Positions 25,031 through 44,600 of a stretch of DNA of 64,000 nt are shown piece by piece; the stretch's first letter is position 1, and each line of letters starts with the position of its first letter. The notes under the pieces were generated by a model. The model worked only from the letters and a program-made list of their open reading frames with translations, was not told where the DNA came from and did no database searches. The stretch spans positions 434,001-498,000 of the forward strand of contig JBAMDO010000106.1 in NCBI GenBank assembly GCA_037074765.1, read 5' to 3'. The stretch is from Mansonella perstans. Its lineage: Eukaryota > Nematoda > Chromadorea > Rhabditida > Onchocercidae. Made by a program: the position numbers and the translations under genes.

Positions 25031-25644
25031 GTATTAAGTTCTCTATCATATTATATGTAACAGTGTCTCTCTTCCTCTTCTGAACTATTAATTCAGTAGT
25101 TTCATGTGCTCCATCTTTTCTTGATCAAAATTTTGTATCATTTAGGAAAATTCATTGTTAGGTGGTTTTTTTTTTAAAATATTTCCCATATGTATTAATT
25201 TCAAAATATATAATTGCAGGATAAATAAGAAGAGAATACAATTTACAGTGGAAGTAATTACTGTTATTACTACTTCTACTGTTACAATCATTTCAGCAAT
25301 TACTTTTGTATTATCATTTTATCTAAAAAACAACCTGCTTTTTCCTTTTTTTTCTTTTGCTCTCTTTTATCCTGAATTTGTTCATACTATTTCTATAAAA
25401 AAAAAAAAAAAAAATAAAAAGGAAAGGAAGAAAAGTGGCATAATATTATCACTGATTCATCATATTTATTGATTATTCTTGTTCCGTGCAAATAACTGCA
25501 ATAAACAGCCATTTCTAATCATAACGATAGCATAGTGTACGGTGGTTGATTTTATTGATACATCTGTACAATTCAACTCTAATCGGAAATTACGGCAAAC
25601 GAGAAAATATTGAAGAAAGAACATAATAGAGAAAATAGTTCGGT

Positions 25645-33268
<7,624 letters not shown>

Positions 33269-35706
33269 GATAAGATCATTACATTTTTACTGCTAAATGT
33301 AATGATTCGTTTTATTTTTCTCTTTGTCTGATGAATAACAGGCTCATCTGCGCCGGGCCTTTTTTATTTATATTAGTACTGTTTTGAAATTGATGTTTTC
33401 AATTTATACGTTCGCAATGTTTGATTCGCACTGTTTTGCTTCTTTTTGATATATTATTCATTTTTGAGTTACTGCAGCTTTTCTGCAGTACTCGCAGTAG
33501 TATTTTGCGCTGGTCTCTACAATTAATACTTTTAAAATTTGAATTTCTGCTTTTCATTTGAAAAGAATCAAATTGTCGCGCCCAACAAACATTTGTTTTC
33601 TTCGGCCACCGCAATTACGACGCTATCTGGTTCACTTATGCTACCGGTGCACAGTTTTTTCTATGCCATTGCTAACAGTGATTGTATACTTTGCACTGAA
33701 TACACGAAAAACTCTGCACCACTCTCTGTAACATTTCCGAAATCTTTGATAACAAAAATGGTTGCTATATGCCCAATAATTTATGTGATTTCGGCGTAAT
33801 TTCAGGACTGCCGTTATTTTAAACTTTTTCTCTGTTGTAACTCTGAAAATCTTTTTATTTTATGTTAAAAGTTCCTACTTTATGTTATTAAAAGTCGTCT
33901 GAAATTCTACAAGTTTTAATTTGCTACTACCAAAAATTTCTGTCTATTGCATCACGCTGTTATTTTCTCAATTAATTGGAACGTTTGTATTATCTGTCGT
34001 AAATACATGATCCACTTTTTATGTATCTGCTTTTTTTGTTGTTTATCAACATGTCCTGTATCATAGTATCACCTCTACATTTTTCTTTTGTTCTTTTTGC
34101 AACTGACAACTGAATTGGCGCTGAAAAAGTCGTCGCTGCAGACGAAAACTGTATACGGCGTCTACAGGATACGGTCATGTTAGTTGCTGCACAAGGGTTT
34201 GTAGTGATTAATCAAAAATTTCTAACAAGTCACTTTCAAGATTCTCCTGAGGAATTCGAGAGGAGGCTGGAAAATTGGGAAAGGCGACAGGGAAAAACTG
34301 AAAATATAAAAGTTTTCTATTTCTTAAATTTTCGGAGAACTGTTTCTATAAAAGTTTTGTTTTCAACGGTTTTCCTTTTTTGCTTTTAACATACATGTTT
34401 GTTATCGTTTCTAAACTAATTTCATAATTTATTTTTCTTAAAATCGGGCTTCTTTCATTTAGTCCATTCTTTCCTGCCGTATTTTGCGCGTTAATTGTGT
34501 ATGCGTATGTGAGCGCTTGTATGTGTGTGTGAGCGTTACGTTCGTGTGTGTGTGTATGTATGTGTGTATGTGTGCTTGTGACCTCTATCCGTTTATTTGA
34601 TAATTTTGAAAAGATTTTTTATTTTAATTAAAATGATTTCATTTTAATGGTCTTGATCAAGTTTTTTGGCAGGGTCAATTTCCTTTTTTTTGGAATTACT
34701 ACGAATAGAGACCCAAAGTTAGCTTTGCATTTTTATGCAGTCTTTTTTTTTTCAACTTTGCTTTACTGAGATATTTATGAGATAGAAGATTTTATTTCAT
34801 TAGAAAAATTTCCGTCCAGTGGTCACTTTGTGACTGAAATGTGACGAAAACTGTAGGGTTGAATGTGGAGATTTATTCTAGATTTGAAAAGCTGAAATGT
34901 TCATATTTAATGACCAAGTACGAGTAATATTTCGAAGGCTGTTTGTCATACCAACATACCGGTTAGTTGTGTTCTATTCATGCCTCTAAATGATATTCTT
35001 TTCAGAAGCTCTTTATCACTATTTTTGAATACGGTAAATCTAATGAACCGATAAACATGAATTCAATTAAAGTTGGTTTATTTCATTTTGAAATTTGAAT
35101 TGTTTCTTTGTGAAAGGTGTGATTTGTTCGTGTACGCCATTTTGATTTTTTTGTCATATTTATTATCTGTATTATGTTATTTGATTGTCATGATCATATA
35201 ACTCTGTTATTAAAGTATGATGCTTCGTTACTTGAATCTCTGCATTATATTTGATAATTATGCTTTCTTTTTTCGATAAATATCTCGGGCAGTTCACTGA
35301 AATCTGAATTGAAGGATGAGCTTTTGAATCATATTGACTGTGAATTTTTGAAAATTTCTGTGTTCGAGCTAATGAAGTTAGCTGGAGAGATATACATTTT
35401 AATTGTGACCTGTTGGTTAATTATAGTCTTTGAAAAAACTCAATTTGTGAATGCACTGTCATTTACCAATTGATACATTGCCGGAAACGGTTGTTTTTAT
35501 TTTTCAAATAACTTCTTTTAGTATTACGAATCTTGAAGATTCTATTTCGAAAGTTAAAAAGTCTGCTGGGTATATGGTAATTGTACATTTTAAACATCCT
35601 TGTCCTGTTTTGAATGGAAGAAACATTCGTGGTGATTGTGGATTTCAGTCCTCGAATATTTAACATATTACTAATACTATGGTCATTTAAAGGAAAGCGA
35701 GGTCAA
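33269..35706. other. region between gpb-1 and the next gene (gpb-1 3'-UTR and spacer)
   Basis: No supported coding exon. The first few hundred bases are presumably gpb-1 3'-UTR, but no unambiguous AATAAA was found close to the stop. A TG-rich tract (about 34497-34578) is present. The short open frame at 34177 has a charged Glu/Arg stretch but no splice partners or recognisable family and is not annotated. An acceptor-like gtggatttcag at about 35639-35649 could be the trans-splice site of the following gene. Confidence 0.5.
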
Positions 35707-38700
35707 ATGAATCTACTGAAGAAAATCAAAATATTTAAAAAAGATGGTGAGAGTGTTGACGATACTAGACAGGGAAAAAGTAGAGAAAGTAAGGTACGTG
35801 ATGTGCTACATTTTCGAAATAGAAAAACCAGTTGAAGAAAACGAAACTTTTGATATCTTTCATCTCTCACAAGCCATATTACATCGAGATTTTTTTTTCA
35901 GTTTTTTAAACTGGAAAACATTTTCAATTTCGAATATCAGCATCTGTTTGGTTTTTTTTGTAAATCGATTTTTAGTTTTTAATTTTGCAGATAAAAATTT
36001 CATCTATTGCATTTGCAGAAATTTCGGAAACCAATTTTATTAACTGGTATAAACAATTGATAAGCTAACTTCTTTTCCATCTTTTTTTCCACTAGTCACC
36101 TGAAATACAGAGTCTGTTTGTTGTGGGAATAAATAGTCCTAAGTTGAATGAATGAAGAAGTTGGAAGCTTGGGAAATTCTGAAAATAGCAGTTAGGTATT
36201 AAACTAGTTCCAATGGTTAAAATAAATGGAGTTATGTTTTTCTTTTAACCATTCTCCTTGATTATGTTAGAAATCTAATTATTTTCATACTTTTTTCCAC
36301 TTTCAATTGATAAAATTCGTTTTTTGTTAACAAATCACTTGCGAATCAATCTCTTTCTGCTTCATCATCATAAAGACACTAAAGCAAAATAAACTTAATG
36401 GACTGAATTTAAGTAATTTTTGATCTTTCTTGTTGTGCGCATTAGAGGTATCATTTTCCTTCATTAATTATAACTAGTTATTATCACTTCTTGGGTGAAA
36501 GAAAAGTGATCTGGGCATAACAGAGTAGTTTAAATCATACAATTATTTAAAATCAGATCTAAAATAGCAGCAACTTATCAAAAAATGCAAGAAAACTGTA
36601 ATGGGTAAAGGTAAAAAGAGAATTCAAAGTTTCATAACAGCCGAATTTAATTACCTGAACATTTAATTACCTGAGCAAGATAAGAGAATGTAAATAACAT
36701 CCATATTCTCCGGGATCTGAAATAAGAAAATCAGTTAGTTATTTGTGGTAAATTTCAAGTATGAAAATACTTTTTGACAAGTTTTAATAAATCATTATTG
36801 ACATGAACTTAACTAACCTGTCATTCTTATATCTTATTTGCGCAAATTCTGATGTCATTGAAATTTTATATCTTTCAAGAAAGGTCAATTGAACCGTCAG
36901 AGAAAGAGAGAGAGAGAAATCAGATTGCTTAAAAGTACTATTAGAATCACACGATGTTCATTAGTGCAAACTGACTTCTTACAATATTTTGCAAAATGGA
37001 AAATAAATATATTGCTTATATTTTTAATATGTTTTTTAAGTGAGATTTTAAAGATAACCATTAAACTTCTATGGGTCATTGTTGCACTGATTCTGTTTCT
37101 TTTGATACTACCAAATGTAAAGCATCGCTCTTAAATATATTTCTTAAAAACACCAATATATTTTGTAGTTTAAAGGAACACCGATTTATTCAAAAAATTT
37201 CAGAATTTAACTTTTCTTTTACGAACAATTAAACAGAAAGAGAATTTTTACTTTTCTCAAATTCAAATTTAAACTGGTAATATTGGAAAATGAAAGTGAT
37301 GCTTACCGAAAACTTCGCATTTTCATACTAAAGGCTTACTCATTGTTTATGCAGAAGTATTTGTTAAATTCTTTCAGATATTACAAATTGATTGATTTTT
37401 TCAAAATTTCTCTTCATGTAGGCGGATTCAAAACCGTCTTATACAACGGAACAAGCTAGTAAAGCCTTGAAGGCTTATAAAAATCGCAAAAAGGCACGAC
37501 AAAAGGCACGTGAAGAAGAGGCATGTTACGTGGAGTACAGAAAAGCTGAAATTTTGGCAAAATTCAAACCAAAAGTTGGAGCTCTTCGCATTACTGATGA
37601 GGTAAGATTTTGAATCTTTTAAAGAATTTGGTTCAGTTAATTTCATTAATTTTCATTTAATCCAAATGTGAATAATTTCAACATTTGCTGTTTGCAACTA
37701 TGAATTAGATTTGTCTTTAAATGAAACTTTTGGATTAAATTCTAATTAATTAGTGAAGTTTCGCTTGTTTTCTCATGAACAAATGATTTCGCTGCTTTAA
37801 CTTACAAAGTTCATTCTCAACAGTTTGAAAATAACAAGTGCAGTTCAAAAAATACTGAAAATGCGAATCTTTAGATACTAATTGTAGGTTTTTCCGAAAC
37901 GTCGCAAAGGTTCAATGGGTTTTGGTGAGCGAAAAGCGTATTACCTATCCATTCGGCCAAAACCTTGCTACGCAACTTGGCTTGGTAAGCGTCGAAACGC
38001 CATTGAGGCAAAGTTCGTCATTTTCTAGAAATTGTTGTGATTAAACAAATTTAAATAGCGCTATGCTTAAATGAAATTAAAATGAGCTTATCTGCTTTCG
38101 ACCGAAATTATACCATATGGGTATGGAATGTTAATTCGATGTAAACAGGATTAAAACATAATGAAATTCAAGTCACACTCTTAGAGCAGCGCTTTTATTT
38201 CATGCTTCTTTCTAATCTTTTAGATTAGTGAGCAATGACCGAAGACCATATGGTTGAAAAATAAATGAATTCTGCTAGTCTGGAAATAAACTTCAATCAA
38301 ATTTTTAAAAAACATACGAATTAAACTTAGAGTAACAATATAGTATAAAAAGAAGAAACTTTTAAATCAGTGCGGTGTTTGCATTTACATTCCCTGGACA
38401 AGTTGGATATTTCTGAGGTTAATACAATTGCCAAAGTTACACGCTTATTATCATTTTCTTTCAATAATGATTCTTGACCTTGTTTTTAATTACAAGTAAA
38501 GCAGAGAAATAAATCAAAGCAAATTTTTTAAAAAAAAGAAAAATGAAAATAACTCTCGCATTTTTTCTACTCACCACATTGCCACTTCGTGAACCATATT
38601 TTAGTTCTCGAGAATCACTGATTGGGTACTACTATTTTCATTTTTTCAACCACCCATCACCGAACTTGAAACTGGAAGCAATTAATTTACTATAGCTTAC

Positions 38701-39742
38701 TATAGATCTTAAAATTTCTGTTGCGCTGTAGCATCTTACGAAACTAATTGGAAAAACGTAGTAGGAGAACAAAAACTTCCTTTTGGGTACCTCGCATCCA
38801 TTATAGGCCTTCACCGATGGCAATAGCTGCAGCAATTAGCATAACAGATCACTCGGATGTCCCAGAATCCACAGGAGAAGGTGCGAAAGAATCTGACAAA
38901 CAAGACCACGAAAGTTCTTCAGCCAAGAAATCACTTGATTCAAAGGCATTATCATATCTCTTGCTGACTTTCTTTCTATTTTAACAATACAATCTTATTT
39001 GTTCGATGTTCTATTAAAAATATGATAAAAAAAAGAAAAGAAACTGATTTATCCATTTGTTTATTTTATATTTCGATTATTGTGGTACTTATAGGATTCA
39101 AAACAGATATCTGAATCTGCAGCAGGCACACAAATAGAGTCGCAAAAAAAGTCATCAATGATTGGTCCTGAATTTGAAGGTGAAAATGGTAAAGTTAAAG
39201 TGGCCATTTATGGAGCAAAAGCTAATAATCCTCTGATAAATGGTGTACCGTTCTGGACAATTGAAACTCTCCAGTAAGCTTGAAAGTTTTTTCTGGAAAT
39301 AAAATGAGGAAAAAGCGAATGGAGTTCAGAAGACATTTATACTGATAAACTAAAATATACCAATAATTTAATTTCGTTAAAAGTTTTAGCCAGTCTTCTC
39401 TCTTCGTTTCTTCATGTGATAACAAAAATGCCTATTAGTTAGATAAAAAGTTTCATGGATATTTCGTCCTTAATAAAATTCCTCTTCCTAACTTTGTGTT
39501 TTTTCGGCAATTGTCAAGAACAAGTAATACATAAAAAACTCGAGCAGTAATAACTGGGTGAACATTCCAATTCATGAGTTTTTAGAGAAGATGAAGGAGT
39601 AACAGATGATGATTTACCAGTTGATATGAATATCTTGGAAAAAGTTTGCACCGGAAAAAAGACACTTGATTCACGACCATTCGAAAAAACTGAATTTGAT
39701 CCGTTTGGTCCAGTATCCAAAATGAAAGCAGTTACTACTTAA
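35707..39742 (+). CDS. Unrecognised basic protein, multi-exon; one internal junction unresolved
   Basis: Exons I support: 35707-35793 (29 codons, starts MNLLKKIKIFKK), 37422-37601, 37888-37984, 39095-39273 and 39586-39742 (stop TAA). The joins 1-2-3 and the last join are in phase. A further exon near 38765-38952 has a convincing Ser/Glu/Lys-rich reading (for example SFWVPRIHYRPSPM), but its acceptor does not match the phase left by the 37984 donor, and its only in-phase donor would be a GC site (AAG|GCATTA). A tiny exon may be missing. The protein is Lys/Arg-rich near the N-terminus (KALKAYKNRKKARQKAREEE, helical), then acidic and Ser-rich. No signal peptide, membrane segment or known domain was seen. 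The stop codon may be bypassed by splicing into 39948-40154, described separately. Confidence 0.6.
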
Positions 39743-39917
39743 TTAGTTTATAAATTAATGTGATATTGAAATATCAAACCATAATTTATTAGTGTAACTA
39801 AATTACTTCACAAAAAAAGAATACTGCTTAATTTAAAAAAAATGAATAGATTTCGGCGAATTTCAATGAAATTAGGCCAAATTAGAATGAAAATTGTCAA
39901 ATAGAAGTCATGAACAA

Positions 39918-39923
39918 AATAAA
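39918..39923 (+). terminator. polyadenylation signal AATAAA, 176 nt after the 39742 stop
   Basis: Perfect AATAAA. It would serve the short form of the preceding gene that stops at 39742. The candidate extra coding segment begins only 25 nt downstream, so use of this signal would exclude it. Confidence 0.4.
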
Positions 39924-39947
39924 CGATGAAAATAATTACATTGAAAG

Positions 39948-40154
39948 TTGAAGGATGATCCGTTATTCGATCGTGATACGATTTTGTTTTCAAATACTGT
40001 CGAAACAGTAATCCGACTGCAGCCTGAAGGTGACGTGCAGGTAAGACAGCCTGTTAATCCATTGCAACGCCGCATTCGATGGGCTGATAAAATCAGTGTG
40101 ACGACTTTTGATCCCAGAAATCGACGGCCCAAAGATGTGCGTCTTTTTTCTTAA
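39948..40154 (+). CDS. Candidate C-terminal exon with PP1-docking-like motif (alternative end of the preceding gene)
   Basis: An open segment, opened by a stop just upstream, reads DDPLFDRDTILFSNT then a Gln/Val stretch, then RRIRWADKISVTTFDP, ending DVRLFS and TAA. RIRW fits the RVxF docking consensus for protein phosphatase 1 ([KR]-[VI]-x-[FW]), and DKISVTTF resembles the residues that follow RVxF in phostensin/taperin-type PP1 regulators (family recalled from memory, not searched). It has no clean ATG and the upstream AGs lack a pyrimidine tract. In-phase donors exist in the preceding exon (CCA|GTATCC or GCA|GTTACT). A perfect donor CAG|GTAAGA lies in frame at 40037, so part of the segment could be spliced out. 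It could also be a separate gene. Confidence 0.45.
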   Translation: MKDDPLFDRDTILFSNTVETVIRLQPEGDVQVRQPVNPLQRRIRWADKISVTTFDPRNRRPKDVRLFS

Positions 40155-41544
40155 TTAAAATATTATTTGAACTATTATATGACAAAAGCTTAGACATCTT
40201 TATAGTAAGTGATTTTGCGGCCAAAGTTGTGAAAGCAAAAAAGATAAGTTTTTCTTGTTTGTCCCCCACATTTCTCTTTTGCACATCTCGAAAGTACTTT
40301 TCAGCACAAAATAAACTCGTCCTATTTTGGTTATGGATTCATTTAATTTTGATTTCTCCCATTAAATCATTGCTTGGAATAAAATTTTTGCTGAAGCATA
40401 AGAAAATTCAAAAAAGTAAAATTAACAATATATTCAATTTTTTTCAGTCTTATTACAACATAAATTAAATTAATACAATTATTGTATCTGATGTACAAAC
40501 CTTACCTTATATTTTACTTTTAGAATTTCGGAAATCTAATTCAAATTTTTATCGTTTGAAATTCAGTTTCAAAAAAAACTGACTCTTATTTTGCAAATAA
40601 AAGAATTTTTGTCCTCGACATATTTTGAAAATTTTTTTTGACAACTGCTTTAGAAAATAGCGTTTCTTCTTCCTGGCACATTAAATTCTTTGAATAATAG
40701 AGATTTTTAATTTTTCAACGGACAGATGTATTTCTCCTAACCATCAAATTTTGCTCCAACAACGTTTTGAGAATGCGCAGTCTTTCAAGACTAGCAGAGA
40801 TGCCTTTTGTGGCCAAAAGTTCAACAGGCGAATTGAACGTCTGGTGAGAATGCAAAAATATAACAAAACACTTTCACTTTTCAGTGTTCAAGACGGAGGA
40901 GATGGGTCAAAAGTACTTAACTGCGCTAGGGCTATTAATAAGAAAGCAGTAGATTTACTTTTATTGTTAGGAGCAATTAGCAGGCTAATAGTACTTATAA
41001 TTTGTGGTGCGCTTTTCAGCATTAAATCTGCATTTTTTTTTTTTTTTTTTGAGTAAATCAAGCTATTTGTAAGTAATTTATATATTTTGCACAAAATTCT
41101 GGTATTCTACTAGTTGTCAGTAAACTTTTCGTGAGCCATACTACGTTGTGAAAATTGATTATATATTAAAAGCTCGATCGACTGCTGTGTAAATAAGTTG
41201 TATACGACATTAAGCTTCAACATCATTATGTGAAATATTTGTGAAATATGTGAAATATTATAAATATTTATATATGTGAAATATTTTATAGGTGAAATAT
41301 TTGAAAAATATGAAATATTTGTTTGGGATTTTACAGAAATCATGGCATATAAACGTGAACGTGAATAAGTGTGGATTGAATAGATTTTCCAATAGAAAAT
41401 TAACCTATACGTAAATGCAATTAGCAAGAGAGATTTGATGGAAGATGCCAAACAAATATTTCATACTTTCCCTTCCTTTTTATAATTAAGTTGTTGAATT
41501 TCTTTGTTAAATTTATAAATAGATTATATATATGTGTGTATGTA

Positions 41545-41619
<75 letters not shown>

Positions 41620-44600
41620 CTGTATATGTACATGTATGTGTATGTGTATGTGTATGTGTGACGACCGCAAAATTAGTTGATATCATTTTTGAGTAATGGT
41701 TTAAAATGAATCGATTTGCTAATCGCCTAGTAGCAATAAGTAGTGAAATAAAAAGCGACCAGATGATAGTATATCTAAAGATAAAAATATCAAGTACTGA
41801 ATTTTCGGTAATATATTGATTTTACTAAAAAATTGATAATCTATATGATATATTTAACGAAATGATCAACCGAAAAGAAATGCACTGCAATGGATGATGT
41901 TGCAATAAAGTACTTTAGTTTTTCTGAATCTATGGAAGAGTTGAATACCTCTCGCTCGGAAAAACAACTTTCTTCTCGAATTACTTCGCGAATTACTGAT
42001 TTTATGAAATTTTTCGGTCTACTTTTCTGTATGGTTGGGAATTCTTCAAAGATTCTTTTTTATCAATGAATTCGTAGCAAATAATTACTAATTCTTAATT
42101 AAATTAAGAAGGGAGAAAATAGAAAATCTTTAACTAACTTTTTCATACTGTATTTTCTGTTTTTCATCGATTTTTTTATACTCATCAAATTGTAGGAATG
42201 AACGAAAATGTTTGATGAAGCCATGTTTTTCCAAATAAGAATTATTTATTGCTTTTAAATGATAGCCTTAAATTAATTCACATGAATGATTCCATATTTA
42301 TTCCACAACCATACAAAAGTGACGTTAAGACAAAAATGATTCCCCAGTTCTAATCTTTACTCAATTAAATTGATTAAGAATTGCAAATATACTTTTCATC
42401 CATTTGACTTTTTACAAACTTATCTTTAATGATCACCAAATTAGCCTATCAGTTATCAAATTAAAATGCAACTACATGCGTTATTAGCTGTTTGAGATTG
42501 AGATTTTGGAATATATTCTGAGTGACCAATAATCAAAAAGATAAAAATAAACATTACAGAAACGAACACCGGTCATTGAACCACTACAAAACATTGTACG
42601 CGACAGACGATCGTTCAAATGAAACTAACATTGATAAGATTTCATTCTTTTACAATTTGTGGTTAATTTAAAATTATCACTTATGGATAGTTTGATATCC
42701 TTGCTCAACCTCGCTACTGAATTATACTTCATCGTGACAAAATCTTTTTCTTATCTGCTATTTCTTTCCTAAATCAAGAACGATTGATTTTTCTGGATCA
42801 GGAACGATTAACAGAAATTCATACTTTCCTTAATTTTCCATTATTACATTTTTACTATAATTCCACTTACATAAAATATTGAATTTTGCATATATTTCAT
42901 CGAAGCATAAGCGTAAAATTAATAAATTAGATGAAATGAATATATTTGCATACATACATCATTTTTCAATGTTTGATCAATAAGATGAGAAAAAGTAACA
43001 ATCCAATTATAAAAGTTTTTTTTCGAACTTTTTGTAAATAGGCTAAATTGTAGATAACAATGACACTGATTACAATTTCTCATGAATAAAAGCAAACGGA
43101 ATAAGTAAGTACTATATCAGCTGAAGACATAACAGTGAGGTATAGAAAAGTGTGAAGTGATGTATTTAAAGGAGAAATGATGTAATTAAAGGAAAGAACT
43201 ACAAAAAAACTAAATTTCTCATTGCTTTCTTTTTTTTGTTGAACTGCACAAGATATGCAATAGTTGAAAATACTAGTTAATGAATGTATCTTCATTGTCA
43301 TGGATAATTAAATTGTATTTTCTACTTAAATCTATCGCTGTTGTACAATACCGTGTCACACTGTATTTTAATTGTAAATTTATTATTAAAATTGAAATAT
43401 AAAATCTTAATTAGAAGAAATAGAAAAAATAACTTTTCATTTATCATTGTTGCGTCATTTCTTTAAAGCGATCATATTCTTTATCACTTAATTCCATTAA
43501 TTTCTCATTTAAACATTTTTTTGCATTGAGCCTCATGATTAATTAATTAATTTTATGTATATGAACAAGAAATTGTAGTACATAAGTTGGATAAAATGAC
43601 CATATTTATTTGACATCGCGTTGAAAACACTTTTAAGGATGTACAACTAATTTTGACCATCTAAAAGTAAAAAAATAAAGAAATTTTCAAATGACCGTTT
43701 GCTTAATGAACTTGTTATTATGGTACACAAACAAAAAGAGTGATGAATAACGAAATTCATTTAATGATAATGATAACACCTAACGGATATTACAAAGAGC
43801 ATGCTAACATGAAATACACTTTCATATTGACCTTATACAACTCAAACATACTTTAAAATGGTTAATACGGGGAAAACTTACAATAAACTTAGAAAACTGA
43901 CACAAAAAAAGTTAGAAAAAACTTCCAACTTACAATAACATGAAAAACGTATCCACCTTATGAAACTGAAATGATCTAAATCAAACCATCGCTAGCAGGT
44001 TAATGAGAACAAAAACACAATGAACACTTGCTTTAATAAAAACCAACAAATTTTGTTCAAACATCGTAAGGATTGAAGAACTGAGAGGTTAGAGTTTAAG
44101 TTCCAGAGCCATTTGTTTCGCATTTTCCCAGGAACGATACGAAAATTTTCATTCATAATATCCTTGGCCATTGTACTTAGTACCTAGCTAGCTAGGCTCT
44201 TTTTATTTCAAATTTATCAGCTTACTTCTATTTCATTGTATTCAAATCTTAATGAACTACACAGATGCTTATTTATTCTTTTTAACAGTAGCTACAATAA
44301 TGTTATGGAGAATATAATTGCATGATGAAGCGCGGATTGAAATTAGGAAAACTTTTAATTCACTGAATCTCGAGATTTGCTAGCTCATTTTATCTTTGTA
44401 AAAATCATCACCAGCAAATCAATACCAGGCTATGTTACTGATTCTGTGATCTTGCTTTGGAATAGCAAAAACATAGCAGAAAAAGCTCGAATGACTGTAT
44501 TAGCATGATTTTTGAATAATATTTTTGATGATCAGAAACTAGATTAATGCACTGCAAACTGATGCACACTGGTCGTTACTTCACTGATGAAACGATCACA

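Larger units (their letters stand above)
20508..25644. other. intergenic region between the HES gene and gpb-1, microsatellite-rich
   Basis: No supported gene. It holds a (CT)n tract near 21628-21666, a (CTA)n run near 23018-23042, long A and T runs (22442-22464, 23338-23372), (TG)n tracts at about 23864-23916, 24361-24420 and 24470-24495, (CT)n at 24118-24167, a 50-bp dispersed duplication and a ~195-bp minisatellite. The long Cys/Val or His/Thr open frames here are translations of TG/CA repeats. Confidence 0.7.

Noticed and set aside
34177..34389. 70-aa plus-strand frame with a Glu/Arg-rich stretch between gpb-1 and the next gene
   Set aside because: Part of it looks protein-like, but there is no supported acceptor, donor partner or similarity. 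It is more likely gpb-1 3' flank.
36889..37134. 81-aa plus-strand frame with two hydrophobic stretches, membrane-protein-like
   Set aside because: It lies in the first intron of the unknown gene, begins without ATG, has no splice context, and its hydrophobicity follows from T-rich DNA.
40751..41056. 101-aa plus-strand frame with a hydrophobic C-terminus
   Set aside because: It ends in a poly(T)-encoded Phe run. No family, start context or splice partner was recognised.
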